Made by a program: the position numbers and the translations under genes. 64,000 bases of DNA from UBA6912 sp963792895 (GTDB lineage: Bacteria; Actinomycetota; Acidimicrobiia; Spongiisociales; UBA5794): assembly GCA_963792895.1 (NCBI GenBank), contig CAWBYA010000008.1, forward strand, positions 434,001 to 498,000, read 5' to 3'. This document shows, piece after piece, positions 50,658 to 59,275 of this stretch. Under the pieces are notes generated by a model. It ran no database searches. It saw only the letters and a program-made list of their open reading frames with translations, and was not told the DNA's origin. Position 1 is the first letter of the stretch; every line of letters starts with the position of its first letter.

Positions 50658-52232
50658 ATGACCACCAGGACGGGTCTGATCTCGGGCCGCATGGGGAAGG
50701 CCGCGCTCGTCGTGTCGGCGGGCGTGTTGCTGTCCCGCATCCTCGGCCAGGTGAGGGAGATCATCTTCGCGGCGCTGCTGGGCGCCAGCGGCGTCACCGA
50801 CCAGTACGTCGCTGCCTTCCGCATTCCGGACTTCCTCAACTACCTCCTGGCGGGGGGCTTTCTCTCGATCACGTTCATCCCGATCTTCGCCCGCTACCTC
50901 GCCGAGGACGACGAGGAGGGAGGCTGGCGGGCCCTCACCGCGATCATCCGCCCGATTGCGCTCGGCATCTCCCTTCTTGTCCTCGCCGGCTGGTTCCTCG
51001 CCCCGGCGGCGATCAACTGGCTCTTCCCAGATTTCACCGCCGAGCAGGCCGTCAACACCATCCGGCTGACGCGCATCGTGCTGCCTGCGCAGCTGTTCTT
51101 CGTCGTTGGGGCGCTGTTCAGCGCCGTGCAGTACGCCAAGGCCGTCTTCGTCATCCCCACCCTGGCGCCGATCGTCTACAACCTCGGGATCATCGCCGGT
51201 GGCGTTGCTGATGCCGTCGTCACGGGGACACCGGGGCCAGATGGGTTCATTTGGGGGGCCCTCGTCGGAGCGTTTGTTGGCAACTTCGGTCTGCAATGGT
51301 GGGGGGCCCGACGCGTGGGAATGCAGTGGATCGGTGGCACGGAGTGGGGCCACCCGGCATTGGCCGAGTACCTGAAGATCGCTCTGCCGCTGATGATCGG
51401 CCAATCCATCGTCGTACTCGACGAGACCTTCATGAGCATCTTCGGAAACCGAGTCGGCCAAGCGGCGCAGACCCATCTTCAGTACGCCAGGCGAACGATG
51501 CTGGTCCCAGTCGGGGCTATCGCACAAGCGGCGGGCGTAGCCGCCTACCCGTTCCTCGCCAGGCTCTTCGCCGAAGGCAACCTCAGGCAGATGGGTCGTA
51601 CCGTCGACAAGGCACTGAGCTACGTCGTGGCTCTGTCAATGGCAGCGACGGCGCTGCTCGCCGCCCTCAGCCAGCCGGTCATCCAAACGCTCTTCCAGCG
51701 CAGTCAATTCACATCGGCGGACACCGCCGCCACGGCGCGAGCCCTGTTCTTCTACGCCTTCGCGGTGCCGATATGGGGGGCGCTGCAGATTCTCTCGCGG
51801 GCGTTCTATGCGACTCGCGACATGTGGACGCCCGTCATCATCGGCACTGCAGCGACCATCGTGGCGGTGCCTCTGTTCTTTGGGCTCGAGGGCAGGTTCG
51901 GGCTCGAGGGAGTAGCCCTCGCTTCGACAGCTGCGCTCGGCGCCTACACGGCGGCCCTCGCTGCGTACTGGTATCGCAAACCGGACGTCGGTGGGAGCCT
52001 CCCCGGAGTCGTGGAGACGGCCGGCCGCGGGGTTCCCCTCGCCGTGGCCGGAGCGGTCGCGGCATTCGGGACGGCTTGGGTGCTGCGGACCACACTCGGC
52101 ACCGGGTGGTGGACGGCCCTCGCTACCGTCTCGTTCGGAACGGTGGCGTTCGCCGTCACCGGCATCGCGGTGGGCGCAGTGATGTACCAGTGGTTCGGCG
52201 CACCGCCACGACCGACGTCCGATCGAAACTGA
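50658..52232 (+). CDS. murJ: Lipid II flippase MurJ
   Basis: A 524-residue MVF/MOP-superfamily flippase moving lipid II outward for wall synthesis. About 14 helices. Signatures: ISRILGQVREIIFAALLG-like opening (LLSRILGQVREIIFAALLGA), FRIPDFLNYLLAGGFLSITFIPIFARY, and LQILSRAFYATRDMWTPVI. No C-terminal kinase or fused domain as in mycobacterial MviN. The basic N-terminus is short. Followed by a strong hairpin. Confidence 0.95.
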   Translation: MTTRTGLISGRMGKAALVVSAGVLLSRILGQVREIIFAALLGASGVTDQYVAAFRIPDFLNYLLAGGFLSITFIPIFARYLAEDDEEGGWRALTAIIRPIALGISLLVLAGWFLAPAAINWLFPDFTAEQAVNTIRLTRIVLPAQLFFVVGALFSAVQYAKAVFVIPTLAPIVYNLGIIAGGVADAVVTGTPGPDGFIWGALVGAFVGNFGLQWWGARRVGMQWIGGTEWGHPALAEYLKIALPLMIGQSIVVLDETFMSIFGNRVGQAAQTHLQYARRTMLVPVGAIAQAAGVAAYPFLARLFAEGNLRQMGRTVDKALSYVVALSMAATALLAALSQPVIQTLFQRSQFTSADTAATARALFFYAFAVPIWGALQILSRAFYATRDMWTPVIIGTAATIVAVPLFFGLEGRFGLEGVALASTAALGAYTAALAAYWYRKPDVGGSLPGVVETAGRGVPLAVAGAVAAFGTAWVLRTTLGTGWWTALATVSFGTVAFAVTGIAVGAVMYQWFGAPPRPTSDRN

Positions 52233-52242
52233 TGGAACATGC

Positions 52243-52271
52243 ACGAGGGCCACCGCAGAGGTGGCCCTCGT
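52243..52271. terminator. Perfect hairpin between convergent murJ and sodN
   Basis: 12-bp perfect stem (52243-52254 and 52260-52271) with a 5-nt loop GCAGA, in the 58-nt gap. No T tract. Confidence 0.7.
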
Positions 52272-52290
52272 CAGGCAACGAGAATCGGCG

Positions 52291-52707
52291 TCACGCGGGC
52301 GGGTAGACCCCCATACCCTTCGCCTTGTCGGTCTGCCAGAAGATACCTGCGATCTCTTCGATGAGCTCAACCAGCTTCTGTCCATCGGCAGGGTCGACCG
52401 ACTTCTTGGCTTCGCCGGCCTGATGGATCGCTCTCCAGAAGAGGTCGTCGAGGTTCGAGAACTGTGTGCGGTGATCGGCAGTGAAGAAGTCTGCCCACAA
52501 CACCATGAGATGGTGCTTCACGTCCTCTGCGCGAGCTTCCTTGATGGCGATGGCACGGGCGCGGAAGACCTCATCCTCGGATGCGTGGTACTTCTCGGCG
52601 ATCTTGAGCACCGACATCGCCTCGATCATCGCTTGGGCGGGGTCGTAGACGCCGCAGTACAGGTCGCAATGGGCATGGGCCACGCGGCTTGGCTTGAAAA
52701 GACCCAT
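52291..52707 (-). CDS. sodN: Nickel superoxide dismutase
   Basis: A 138-residue NiSOD precursor. The 12-residue propeptide MGLFKPSRVAHA precedes His13, which becomes residue 1 of the nickel hook HCDLYCGVYDPAQA (His1, Cys2 and Cys6 ligands; Tyr9 kept). The usual cis-Pro5 is Tyr here. The rest is the four-helix bundle (EDEVFRARAIAIKEARAEDVKHHLMVLWADFF ... WRAIHQAGEAKKSVD). Cytoplasmic hexamer in known cases. AGGAGGTG is 5 nt before the ATG, a near-perfect ribosome site. Paired divergently with its protease sodX. Confidence 0.95.
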   Translation of the reverse strand: MGLFKPSRVAHAHCDLYCGVYDPAQAMIEAMSVLKIAEKYHASEDEVFRARAIAIKEARAEDVKHHLMVLWADFFTADHRTQFSNLDDLFWRAIHQAGEAKKSVDPADGQKLVELIEEIAGIFWQTDKAKGMGVYPPA

Positions 52708-52738
52708 AGTCACCTCCTGATTCGATGTGTGAGTCCCG

Positions 52739-52786
52739 ACCCTACACCGAGCCGGAGCGCTGACCGACGAGCGGGGCCCGTACACT
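52739..52786. promoter_or_regulatory. Divergent sodN/sodX promoter region
   Basis: TAGGGT on the minus strand (52739-52744) for sodN, giving a short leader with a strong ribosome site; TACACT on the plus strand (52781-52786) for sodX. Nur or Nur-like Ni control is usual for sodN, but I see no clear inverted repeat here. Confidence 0.45.
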
Positions 52787-52792
52787 CTGGGA

Positions 52793-52816
52793 GTGTCGAC
52801 CACAGATATCCGATGA
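52793..52816 (+). other. Possible leaderless mini-ORF upstream of sodX
   Basis: GTG at 52793 lies 6 nt after TACACT, and reads seven codons (VSTTDIR) to a TGA that overlaps the sodX ATG as ATGA. Confidence 0.35.
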
Positions 52817-53301
52817 GGGTGCGCCGACCCAACCTTGCCGTCATCGCGCTGGCTGCATCACTCGTCGTGGCTGCGCGGCGGATGCGGCTACGCCGCTACG
52901 AGATCGTCGAGGAGTCGATGTCGCCGGCACTCGAGCCGGGCGACTTCGTCATTGCCACGCCGGCACGCTCTGGACTCGTCAGGGGCGACGTGGTGATCTT
53001 CGCGCATCCCGATCGCCCGTCTTTCGAGCTCGTGAAACGAGTCGTCGGAATGCCGGCCGAAGACGTCGCCGTAGCGAATGGCCAGGTGCAGATCAACGGC
53101 GCTGTGCTGCCAGAGCCCTGGGCAGTCGGCCCCACCCGACCGAACGGGTCGTGGCGGCTCGGGGCACAGGTCTTCGTGCTCGGCGATCAGCGCACCGCAT
53201 CCGCGAGCGACAGTAGAGAGATCGGCCCTGTGCCGTTCGGTGCTGTCACCTGGAAGGTGGTCGCGCGGTACTGGCCGCTCGACCGCATCGGGCTCATCTG
53301 A
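52813..53301 (+). CDS. sodX: Nickel-type superoxide dismutase maturation protease
   Basis: A 162-residue S26-family peptidase. One N-terminal hydrophobic segment (about 8-22), then the catalytic Ser35 in VEESMSPAL and Lys75 in FELVKRVVGMP, and the GQVQINGAVLPE and VFVLGDQRTASASDSREIGPVP strands. Its short length, single anchor and place beside sodN mark it as the processing enzyme that frees the NiSOD His1, rather than a general signal peptidase. Confidence 0.9.
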   Translation: MRVRRPNLAVIALAASLVVAARRMRLRRYEIVEESMSPALEPGDFVIATPARSGLVRGDVVIFAHPDRPSFELVKRVVGMPAEDVAVANGQVQINGAVLPEPWAVGPTRPNGSWRLGAQVFVLGDQRTASASDSREIGPVPFGAVTWKVVARYWPLDRIGLI

Positions 53302-53323
53302 TCCGACGCTCGTCGTTGCGGGG

Positions 53324-53944
53324 TCAGAGCCGGTGTGCGACCAGCAGGAGATCTATGGCATCGCCGGTTGCCCCGTCGCGATCCACCGGGCGCATCACGC
53401 GCTCCAACTGATCGACGACCAGGCCTGCGAAGTCGCTGCGAAGCTCGTCTTCCGTGAACAGGAACTCCGGCGACTGTGGGCCGCCGATGCCGTGCTCGAG
53501 GTTGTCGAGATGATGGGCGATCAGAAACACCATGCCCTCGGGAGCCAGCGCCGTCACGGCCTTCCGGTGCACGAGCGTCCGCAAGTGCGGTACGAGCTGG
53601 AGGTACGACAGCACAACGACGTCGTAGCCGCCGACCTCGGGCTCCCATGTCGAGAGATCTGCCGAAACGAACTCGGCCGTGACGCCTGCCTGCACGGCGA
53701 GCTGCTTCGCCTGTTCGGTGGCGACGGGCGACAAATCGACGGCCGTGACGCGATGACCTTGGGCGGCGAGCCACACGGCGTTGCGGCCCTGGCCGCTGCC
53801 CAGGTCCAGCACACGCCGCGGCGAGAGCCCGCCCAAGTGCTCTTCTACGAAGCGGTTGGGCTCGACGCCGAAAACGAAGCCCTGCGTTGCGTAGCGCTCG
53901 TCCCACATGGCACGACGGTCATCGGATGCGGGGGATGTCTTCAT
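53324..53944 (-). CDS. Class I SAM-dependent methyltransferase
   Basis: A 206-residue methyltransferase of the Tellurite-resistance/ThiopurineMT-like group. Motif I VLDLGSGQGRNAVWLAAQGH, motif II acid in VTAVDLSPVATEQA, and FVSADLSTWEPEVGGYDVVVLSYLQLV. The start MWDERYATQGFVFGVEPNRFV is the usual lead-in for the TehB-like family. Substrate unknown. TACGAT lies 6 nt before ATG 53944. Confidence 0.88.
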   Translation of the reverse strand: MKTSPASDDRRAMWDERYATQGFVFGVEPNRFVEEHLGGLSPRRVLDLGSGQGRNAVWLAAQGHRVTAVDLSPVATEQAKQLAVQAGVTAEFVSADLSTWEPEVGGYDVVVLSYLQLVPHLRTLVHRKAVTALAPEGMVFLIAHHLDNLEHGIGGPQSPEFLFTEDELRSDFAGLVVDQLERVMRPVDRDGATGDAIDLLLVAHRL

Positions 53945-53950
53945 GCCTGC

Positions 53951-53956
53951 ATCGTA
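53951..53956 (-). promoter_or_regulatory. Predicted leaderless -10 element
   Basis: TACGAT, 6 nt before the methyltransferase ATG. Confidence 0.5.
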
Positions 53957-53979
53957 GATATCCCGTGGGAGGGCCTCTT

Positions 53980-54666
53980 TCACTGTGGGGGCACGTCGAG
54001 ATGTTTGGTTGCTTCCCGATAGGTGAGCCCAGACCACACCTCTCGGTTTGCGAGCACGAAGCGCCGAACAGCTTCCGGCTCGGTCCTCGCATACTGGCGC
54101 AACGCCCACCCGATCGCCTTGCGTATGAAGAACTCCCGCTCGTGCGCCCGCTGCAGGCAATACGTGAACAGCCTCGCCTGGTCCGTGGCGTCCTTGTGGC
54201 GGAGCTGGGCGAGGATGGCCGAGCGCCGTATCCACAGGTTCGGGTCGTCGATCCACCGATCCAAGACGGGCGCCATGTCCGCCCGTTCCTGCAACGCAAC
54301 TCGCCCGACGAGATCGGCGGCGATGCCGTCCACGAAGTCCCACCACCCGCCTTCGATCACCAGCTTCCGGTAGAGGGGCACGGCATCCATGGTGATGAAG
54401 TCCGTATATGCCCCGGCGACGCCGATGGCGAGGTACTTCTCCTCCCGGTGGGGCAGGTTCCACAAGACGAGCACGGCTTTGCGGTATGCGGACTTGGACG
54501 CCACGGGGTAGCGGCGGAGTACCTCGCGCAAGATCGGGCGGCGGTCCGGAGTCTTGACTCCGTAGAACGGCATGTCCGTCTTCATGTACGCCGCCATGGC
54601 TGTGGCTGCGATCGGATCGGCCCGCGCTTCGAGCTCGCTTGCCACGTAGTCCGCCATGTCGTCCAC
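53980..54666 (-). CDS. AlkD-like DNA alkylation repair protein
   Basis: A 228-residue all-helical HEAT-repeat glycosylase-like protein. Family marks: MKTDMPFYGVKTPDRRPILREVLRRYP, ALVLWNLPHREEKYLAIGVA, YRKLVIEGGWWDFVDGIAADLVG (with the Trp/Asp pair of the AlkD site), DDPNLWIRRSAILAQLRHKD and FFIRKAIGWALRQYART. It should excise bulky N3/N7-alkyl purines. GTG 54666 is fixed by TAGGGT 6 nt upstream; an ATG three codons in is the alternative. Confidence 0.92.
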   Translation of the reverse strand: MDDMADYVASELEARADPIAATAMAAYMKTDMPFYGVKTPDRRPILREVLRRYPVASKSAYRKAVLVLWNLPHREEKYLAIGVAGAYTDFITMDAVPLYRKLVIEGGWWDFVDGIAADLVGRVALQERADMAPVLDRWIDDPNLWIRRSAILAQLRHKDATDQARLFTYCLQRAHEREFFIRKAIGWALRQYARTEPEAVRRFVLANREVWSGLTYREATKHLDVPPQ

Positions 54667-54672
54667 CGGGAA

Positions 54673-54678
54673 ACCCTA
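54673..54678 (-). promoter_or_regulatory. Predicted leaderless -10 element
   Basis: TAGGGT, 6 nt before the GTG at 54666. Confidence 0.5.
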
Positions 54679-54737
54679 CCGCCTGCCGCGAAGGGCAACC
54701 GTGCGTTCGGAGACGCTGCACTTCTCCGGCGGGCCCC

Positions 54738-54743
54738 TACACT
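54738..54743 (+). promoter_or_regulatory. Predicted -10 element
   Basis: TACACT, 10 nt before the GTG at 54754. Confidence 0.4.
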
Positions 54744-54753
54744 CTGCGGTCTC

Positions 54754-55842
54754 GTGAGACCCATCCGATCCCTCATCTTGCTCCTTGTCTTCGCGCTCGT
54801 CGCTGCTGCGTGCGGTGGCGACGAGGCGAGCGAAACGACGACCTCCGGCGCAGTCACGACGCTGCCCCCCGTCACGCAAGCGACGACGACCTCGACCACG
54901 ACGACCACCACGACGACCACCCTCGCAACCGGTCCGCCGTCCTTGTTGAACGGCATGCCGACACCACTCGGGGCGGAAACCGACCGGCGGGTCATGGGAG
55001 TCAAGGTCGACAACCATCCCGACGCTCGCCCGCAATCGGGCATCCAATCGGCGGATGCGATGATCGAGGTTCTCGTCGAGGCGGGCATCACTCGGTTCAT
55101 TGCCCTGTTCCTCACGTCGGACACCGACTACATCGGCCCGATCCGGTCGGGCAGGCCCACCGATTCGACCATGCTCCGGCCCTTCGATGCGACGTTCCAG
55201 ATCTCGGGCGCGCAGCCGTGGGTGAGCTCTCTGCTCAACAGCAGGGGCATCCACCTCCTGGGCGAGCAGCGGCCGAACACCTTCCGCATCCCGCGAGGGA
55301 ACCGAGCGTACGAGCGGACGCTGTACGGCGACACGGTGGCGATGCGCGAGGCCGCCGATGGCCGCGGCTACCCCGATGATCCACCACCCGGACCGTGGTT
55401 CACCTTCGGCGAGCCCTCACCCACCACGGGATCCGCCGAAGAAGTCGTTGTCTCGTGGTCTCGCGATTGGCCGGCCGTGCGGTGGGAGTGGGACGGCGGC
55501 CAGTACGTGAGGTTCAACGCGACGACGCCGCACAACTGGATCGATCAGGACGGGAACAGCGAGCAGATCGCCGCCGACACGCTGCTCGTGCTCACCGCCC
55601 GCAAATACACCGCCTCGCCGGGCGCCGGGCAGGGGGGCTCCTCTGTGCCGGCCCTCGATACCCTCGGCTCAGGGGACGCCTACCTGTTCTACGGAGGAGC
55701 GGTTGTCGAGGGGACGTGGGAGCGAGAGACCATCGAGGAGTACTTCACACTGACCACTGCGGCAGGCGCTCCGATGGTGCTGCCCGCCGGTCGGCTGTGG
55801 GTGTCTGTCTTCCCGAACGACCGGCCCGTCAGCTGGGAATGA
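54754..55842 (+). CDS. DUF3048-domain lipoprotein
   Basis: A 362-residue lipoprotein (YerB-like). Signal peptide with lipobox (VAAAC at about 16-20), then a Thr-rich linker of roughly 30 residues (including a run of nine Thr), then the DUF3048 domain: RRVMGVKVDNHPDARPQSGI, DAMIEVLVEAGITRFIALF, IGPIRSGRPTD, and in the C-terminal part WSRDWPAVRWEWDGGQYVR and the DTLGSGDAYLFYGGAVVEGTW block. Exact role unknown. Its stop overlaps the amidase ATG (ATGA). Confidence 0.88.
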   Translation: MRPIRSLILLLVFALVAAACGGDEASETTTSGAVTTLPPVTQATTTSTTTTTTTTTLATGPPSLLNGMPTPLGAETDRRVMGVKVDNHPDARPQSGIQSADAMIEVLVEAGITRFIALFLTSDTDYIGPIRSGRPTDSTMLRPFDATFQISGAQPWVSSLLNSRGIHLLGEQRPNTFRIPRGNRAYERTLYGDTVAMREAADGRGYPDDPPPGPWFTFGEPSPTTGSAEEVVVSWSRDWPAVRWEWDGGQYVRFNATTPHNWIDQDGNSEQIAADTLLVLTARKYTASPGAGQGGSSVPALDTLGSGDAYLFYGGAVVEGTWERETIEEYFTLTTAAGAPMVLPAGRLWVSVFPNDRPVSWE

Positions 55843-57251
55843 CGGAGGCCGGCGGGCCCGATGGCATTGCGGCGATCGCCGCAGCCGTGCGCTCAGGCGA
55901 TCGAACCGCCGTGGAAGTCGTGACCGGCCACCTCGACCGCGCCAACGCCGCTCAGCCGGACCTGAATGCGTTCACGGTGCTCCGCAGCGACGCCGCCATC
56001 GCAGCAGCAGAACGCATCGACGCCGAGGTCTCTGCCGGCCGCAGCCCCGGCCCCCTTGCCGGCGTGCCGATCGCGGTGAAGGACATCATCGACGAGGCGG
56101 GGATCCCGACCACATGCGGGGCCGGCTTCCCGGCCCCACCGGCAGCCGCAACTGCCCCCGTTGTCGCCCGCCTCACGCGTGCAGGAGCGGTCCTGATCGG
56201 CCGCACCAACCTCCACGAGTTCGCCTTCGGCTTCTCGTCCGAGAATCACTGGTTTGGGCCTGTGCGCAACCCGTGGGACCCGGCAACGTCCCCTGGCGGA
56301 TCGTCGGGGGGGTCGGCGGCAGCCGTGGCAGCATTGCTTGCGGCAGGGGCGCTGGGCACGGACACCGGCGGATCCATCCGGGTCCCCGCCGCACTGTGCG
56401 GGATCGTCGGGCTGAAGGTCACCCACGGCAGGGCGCCGCTCACCGGTGTCTATCCGCTTGCGGCATCGCTCGACACCGTTGGGCCTCTTGCCCGCACCGT
56501 CGGCGACGCCGCGCTGCTGTATGCGACGATCGCCGGACACGATTCCGGAGATCCCTGGTCGGCACGCCGCCCGGTCGTCACACCGGGAACGCCCCCGCCC
56601 GTCGGCGAGCTCCGGTTCGTGGTGCCCCATCCCTGGGTCGATCGCGCACTCACCCCCGACGTCGCCGCCGGGTGGGAGGCATTCCTCGCGGCACTCGCCG
56701 GAGCGGGCGTCACGATCGTCGATCTCGACGTCCCGGAGATCGATTTCCCGGGAATGGTCTCCGAGGCGATGTATCCCGAGGTCGCCGCCGTCCACCGACG
56801 GAGGTACGTCGAGCACCCCGACGGCTACGGCCCCGAAGTGCGGCGGAGGGTGGAGTCGGCCGTCCGGGCCGAGATCGATCCCTACCTCGAAGGACTGGCA
56901 TGGCGGTACCGGATGCGAGAAGCCGCCATCGCTGCACTGGCCGATGCCGACGCCATGATCACTCCTCCGGTCGCCGCATTGCGCAAGGTCATCGGCGTCG
57001 ACACCATCGAGGTCGGCGGCGAGACCGTTTCGTATCGCGGACCGCTGAGCTGCTTCTCCGCCCTCGTGAACCACATGGGGCTCCCGGCACTCGTCCTTCC
57101 GATCGACACCGAAGGCTCGCCACCGCCAAGTGCCCAGCTCATCGGTCGCCCATGGGGCGAGCACCGCTTGCTCGAAGCGGGTCTCGCCCTCGAGGCGGCC
57201 GGCATCTCGGGCGTCCGTACCCCGCCGCAGTTTCGACCCGATGGCCGATGA
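55839..57251 (+). CDS. Amidase-signature-family amidase
   Basis: A 470-residue amidase, distant from GatA in this window. Triad: Lys in VPIAVKDIIDEAGIPT, Ser in SPGGSSGGSAAAVAA and Ser nucleophile in TDTGGSIRVPAALCG. Substrate not evident; no glutamine-specific or GatB-interacting features. Translationally coupled to the DUF3048 lipoprotein. Confidence 0.9.
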   Translation: MTEAGGPDGIAAIAAAVRSGDRTAVEVVTGHLDRANAAQPDLNAFTVLRSDAAIAAAERIDAEVSAGRSPGPLAGVPIAVKDIIDEAGIPTTCGAGFPAPPAAATAPVVARLTRAGAVLIGRTNLHEFAFGFSSENHWFGPVRNPWDPATSPGGSSGGSAAAVAALLAAGALGTDTGGSIRVPAALCGIVGLKVTHGRAPLTGVYPLAASLDTVGPLARTVGDAALLYATIAGHDSGDPWSARRPVVTPGTPPPVGELRFVVPHPWVDRALTPDVAAGWEAFLAALAGAGVTIVDLDVPEIDFPGMVSEAMYPEVAAVHRRRYVEHPDGYGPEVRRRVESAVRAEIDPYLEGLAWRYRMREAAIAALADADAMITPPVAALRKVIGVDTIEVGGETVSYRGPLSCFSALVNHMGLPALVLPIDTEGSPPPSAQLIGRPWGEHRLLEAGLALEAAGISGVRTPPQFRPDGR

Positions 57252-57320
57252 GTCACCGACCATCGTTGCGCAAGAGTGGGGCCGGTGCGGATTGACGTCT
57301 GAATGCGGACCGGACAGGCA

Positions 57321-57326
57321 TAAACT
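57321..57326 (+). promoter_or_regulatory. Predicted -10 element of korAB
   Basis: TAAACT, 6 nt before a GTG at 57333 that opens a short upstream frame (see 57333-57395). Confidence 0.4.
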
Positions 57327-57332
57327 GCGAAC

Positions 57333-57395
57333 GTGGGCCGCCCCACACCAACGTCGGACGACCCGCGGATGTGGTGGCACACCTCGAGGAGATGA
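57333..57395 (+). other. Possible leader peptide ORF upstream of korA
   Basis: A 20-codon frame from a GTG placed for leaderless initiation, encoding MGRPTPTSDDPRMWWHTSRR. Its stop (57393-57395) lies 6 nt before the korA GTG and it covers korA's GAGGAG ribosome site (57386-57391). Confidence 0.3.
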
Positions 57396-57400
57396 TCGCA

Positions 57401-59275
57401 GTGCCTGACGAGACGCTCACTATCCCGGAGGACCGGGAGGTCCTCGATCGTGCCGTGATCCGCTTTGCCGGCGACTCCGGCGACGGCATGCAGCTGGCCG
57501 GTACCCGCTTCACGGCGACGTCGGCGCTGTTCGGCAATGATCTCGCGACGCTCCCGAACTTCCCGGCCGAGATCCGCGCCCCAGCCGGAACGCTCCCCGG
57601 TGTGTCGTCCTTTCAGGTGCACATCGCCAACTGGGACATACTCACCCCCGGCGACGAGCCCGATGTCCTGGTTGCGATGAACCCTGCAGCACTGAAGGCG
57701 AACCTCAGCGATCTCCGCAAGGGCGGCCTGCTCCTGGTCAACACCGACGCATTCGACGAGCGCAACCTCGCCAAGGCTGGTTACGAGGACAACCCGCTCG
57801 ACGACGGCTCGCTCAAGGGGTACCACGTGCTGAACGCCCCGATGGAGGAGCTGACCAAGCTCGCCGTGAAAGACACAGGCGTCAAGGGCCGCAGCATCCT
57901 TCGGTCGAAGAACTTCTTCGCGCTCGGCTTGGTGTCGTGGATGTTCAATCGTCCGATCGATCCCGTCATCAACTGGGTTCATCGCAAGTTCGGAGACGAC
58001 GACCCCGTCGGCTCGGCCAACGTCGCCGCGTTCCGCGCCGGCTACAACTTCGGGATCACGACGGAGGAGTTCCACCACACCTACGTGGTCGAGCCCGCCA
58101 AGCTCCCCCCCGGCACGTATACCAACGTCACCGGCAACCAGGCCCTGGCGTGGGGCCTCATCGCCTCAGCGCTCAGCGCAAAGCTCCCGCTGTTCTATGG
58201 GTCATACCCGATAACGCCCGCCTCGAGCATCCTCGAAGAGCTGGCACGCCACAAGAACTTCGGGGTGCGCACCTTCCAGGCGGAGGATGAGATAGCCGCA
58301 GTCGGCGTCGCACTCGGCGCCTCGTTCGCCGGTCATCTCGGTGTCACGGGGACGAGCGGGCCCGGCGTTGCGCTCAAGAGTGAGACCATCAGCTTGGCGT
58401 TCCAAACCGAACTGCCTCTCGTCGTCGTCAACGTTCAGCGTGCCGGACCCTCCACCGGAATGCCGACCAAGGTGGAACAGGCCGATCTGCTGATGTCGTT
58501 GTACGGCCGTCACGGCGAAGCGCCGCTTCCGGTCCTGGCGGCCAGCTCACCAAGCGATGCGTTCGATACGGCGTTCGAGGCCGCCCGCCTCGCCGTGCGT
58601 TACATGACTCCGGTGATGCTGCTGTCCGACGGGTACATCGCCAACAGCTCGGAGCCCTGGGCGCTTCCCGATGTCGATGCGCTGCCGGACACGAGCGTCC
58701 CCTTCGCCACCGGACCGAACGCCGACGGTGAATTCCTTCCCTATCTGCGCGACCCGGCAACGCTCGCTCGGCCGTGGGCAATCCCCGGCACTCCCGGCCT
58801 CGAGCACCGCGTAGGCGGATTGGAGCACGAGGACCTGACCGGCAACGTGTCGTACAACCCGCAGAACCACGAGCGGATGACGATGATGCGCGAGGAGAAG
58901 TTGGCACGCATCGCTGCCGAACTGCCACCAACGGTCGTCGTAGGGGCGGAAGATGCCGACCTCCTCGTCGTCGGCTGGGGCTCCACGTTCGGGGCGATTC
59001 GGGCCGGCGTCAACAACGCCAATAGGGCTGGTTACAAGGCGGCACACGTGCACCTGCGATACCTCAGCCCCCTGCCCCCCGACCTCGGCGACGTGCTCGC
59101 CCGCTACGACAAGGTGCTCGTCCCGGAGCTGAACCGTGGCCAGCTCGCCCGGGTGCTGCGGTCCGAGTACCTCGTCCCCACCTTCACGCTCGACAAGATC
59201 CAGGGCCTCCCCTTCAAGGCAGCTGAGATCTCCGGCAAGATCATCGAGATCCTCGATGGGGAGGACCAGGCATGA
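57401..59275 (+). CDS. korA: 2-oxoacid:ferredoxin oxidoreductase subunit alpha
   Basis: Alpha-gamma fused subunit (624 residues) of the KorAB enzyme that oxidises 2-oxoglutarate to succinyl-CoA with ferredoxin. The gamma domain leads (RFAGDSGDGMQLAGTRFT, FPAEIRAPAGTLPGVSSFQVHI), then the alpha pyrimidine-binding domain (ITPASSILEELARHKN, QAEDEIAAVGVALGASFAG, GPSTGMPTKVEQADLL) and the C-terminal VVGWGSTFGAIRAGV region. GTG 57401 is chosen since GAGGAG is 9 nt before it; 57371 and 57392 are alternatives. Confidence 0.93.
   Translation: MPDETLTIPEDREVLDRAVIRFAGDSGDGMQLAGTRFTATSALFGNDLATLPNFPAEIRAPAGTLPGVSSFQVHIANWDILTPGDEPDVLVAMNPAALKANLSDLRKGGLLLVNTDAFDERNLAKAGYEDNPLDDGSLKGYHVLNAPMEELTKLAVKDTGVKGRSILRSKNFFALGLVSWMFNRPIDPVINWVHRKFGDDDPVGSANVAAFRAGYNFGITTEEFHHTYVVEPAKLPPGTYTNVTGNQALAWGLIASALSAKLPLFYGSYPITPASSILEELARHKNFGVRTFQAEDEIAAVGVALGASFAGHLGVTGTSGPGVALKSETISLAFQTELPLVVVNVQRAGPSTGMPTKVEQADLLMSLYGRHGEAPLPVLAASSPSDAFDTAFEAARLAVRYMTPVMLLSDGYIANSSEPWALPDVDALPDTSVPFATGPNADGEFLPYLRDPATLARPWAIPGTPGLEHRVGGLEHEDLTGNVSYNPQNHERMTMMREEKLARIAAELPPTVVVGAEDADLLVVGWGSTFGAIRAGVNNANRAGYKAAHVHLRYLSPLPPDLGDVLARYDKVLVPELNRGQLARVLRSEYLVPTFTLDKIQGLPFKAAEISGKIIEILDGEDQA

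Noticed and set aside
54840..54935. Tandem ACG/ACC repeat tract
   Set aside because: It is the Thr-rich linker of the DUF3048 lipoprotein, not a repeat array or CRISPR.
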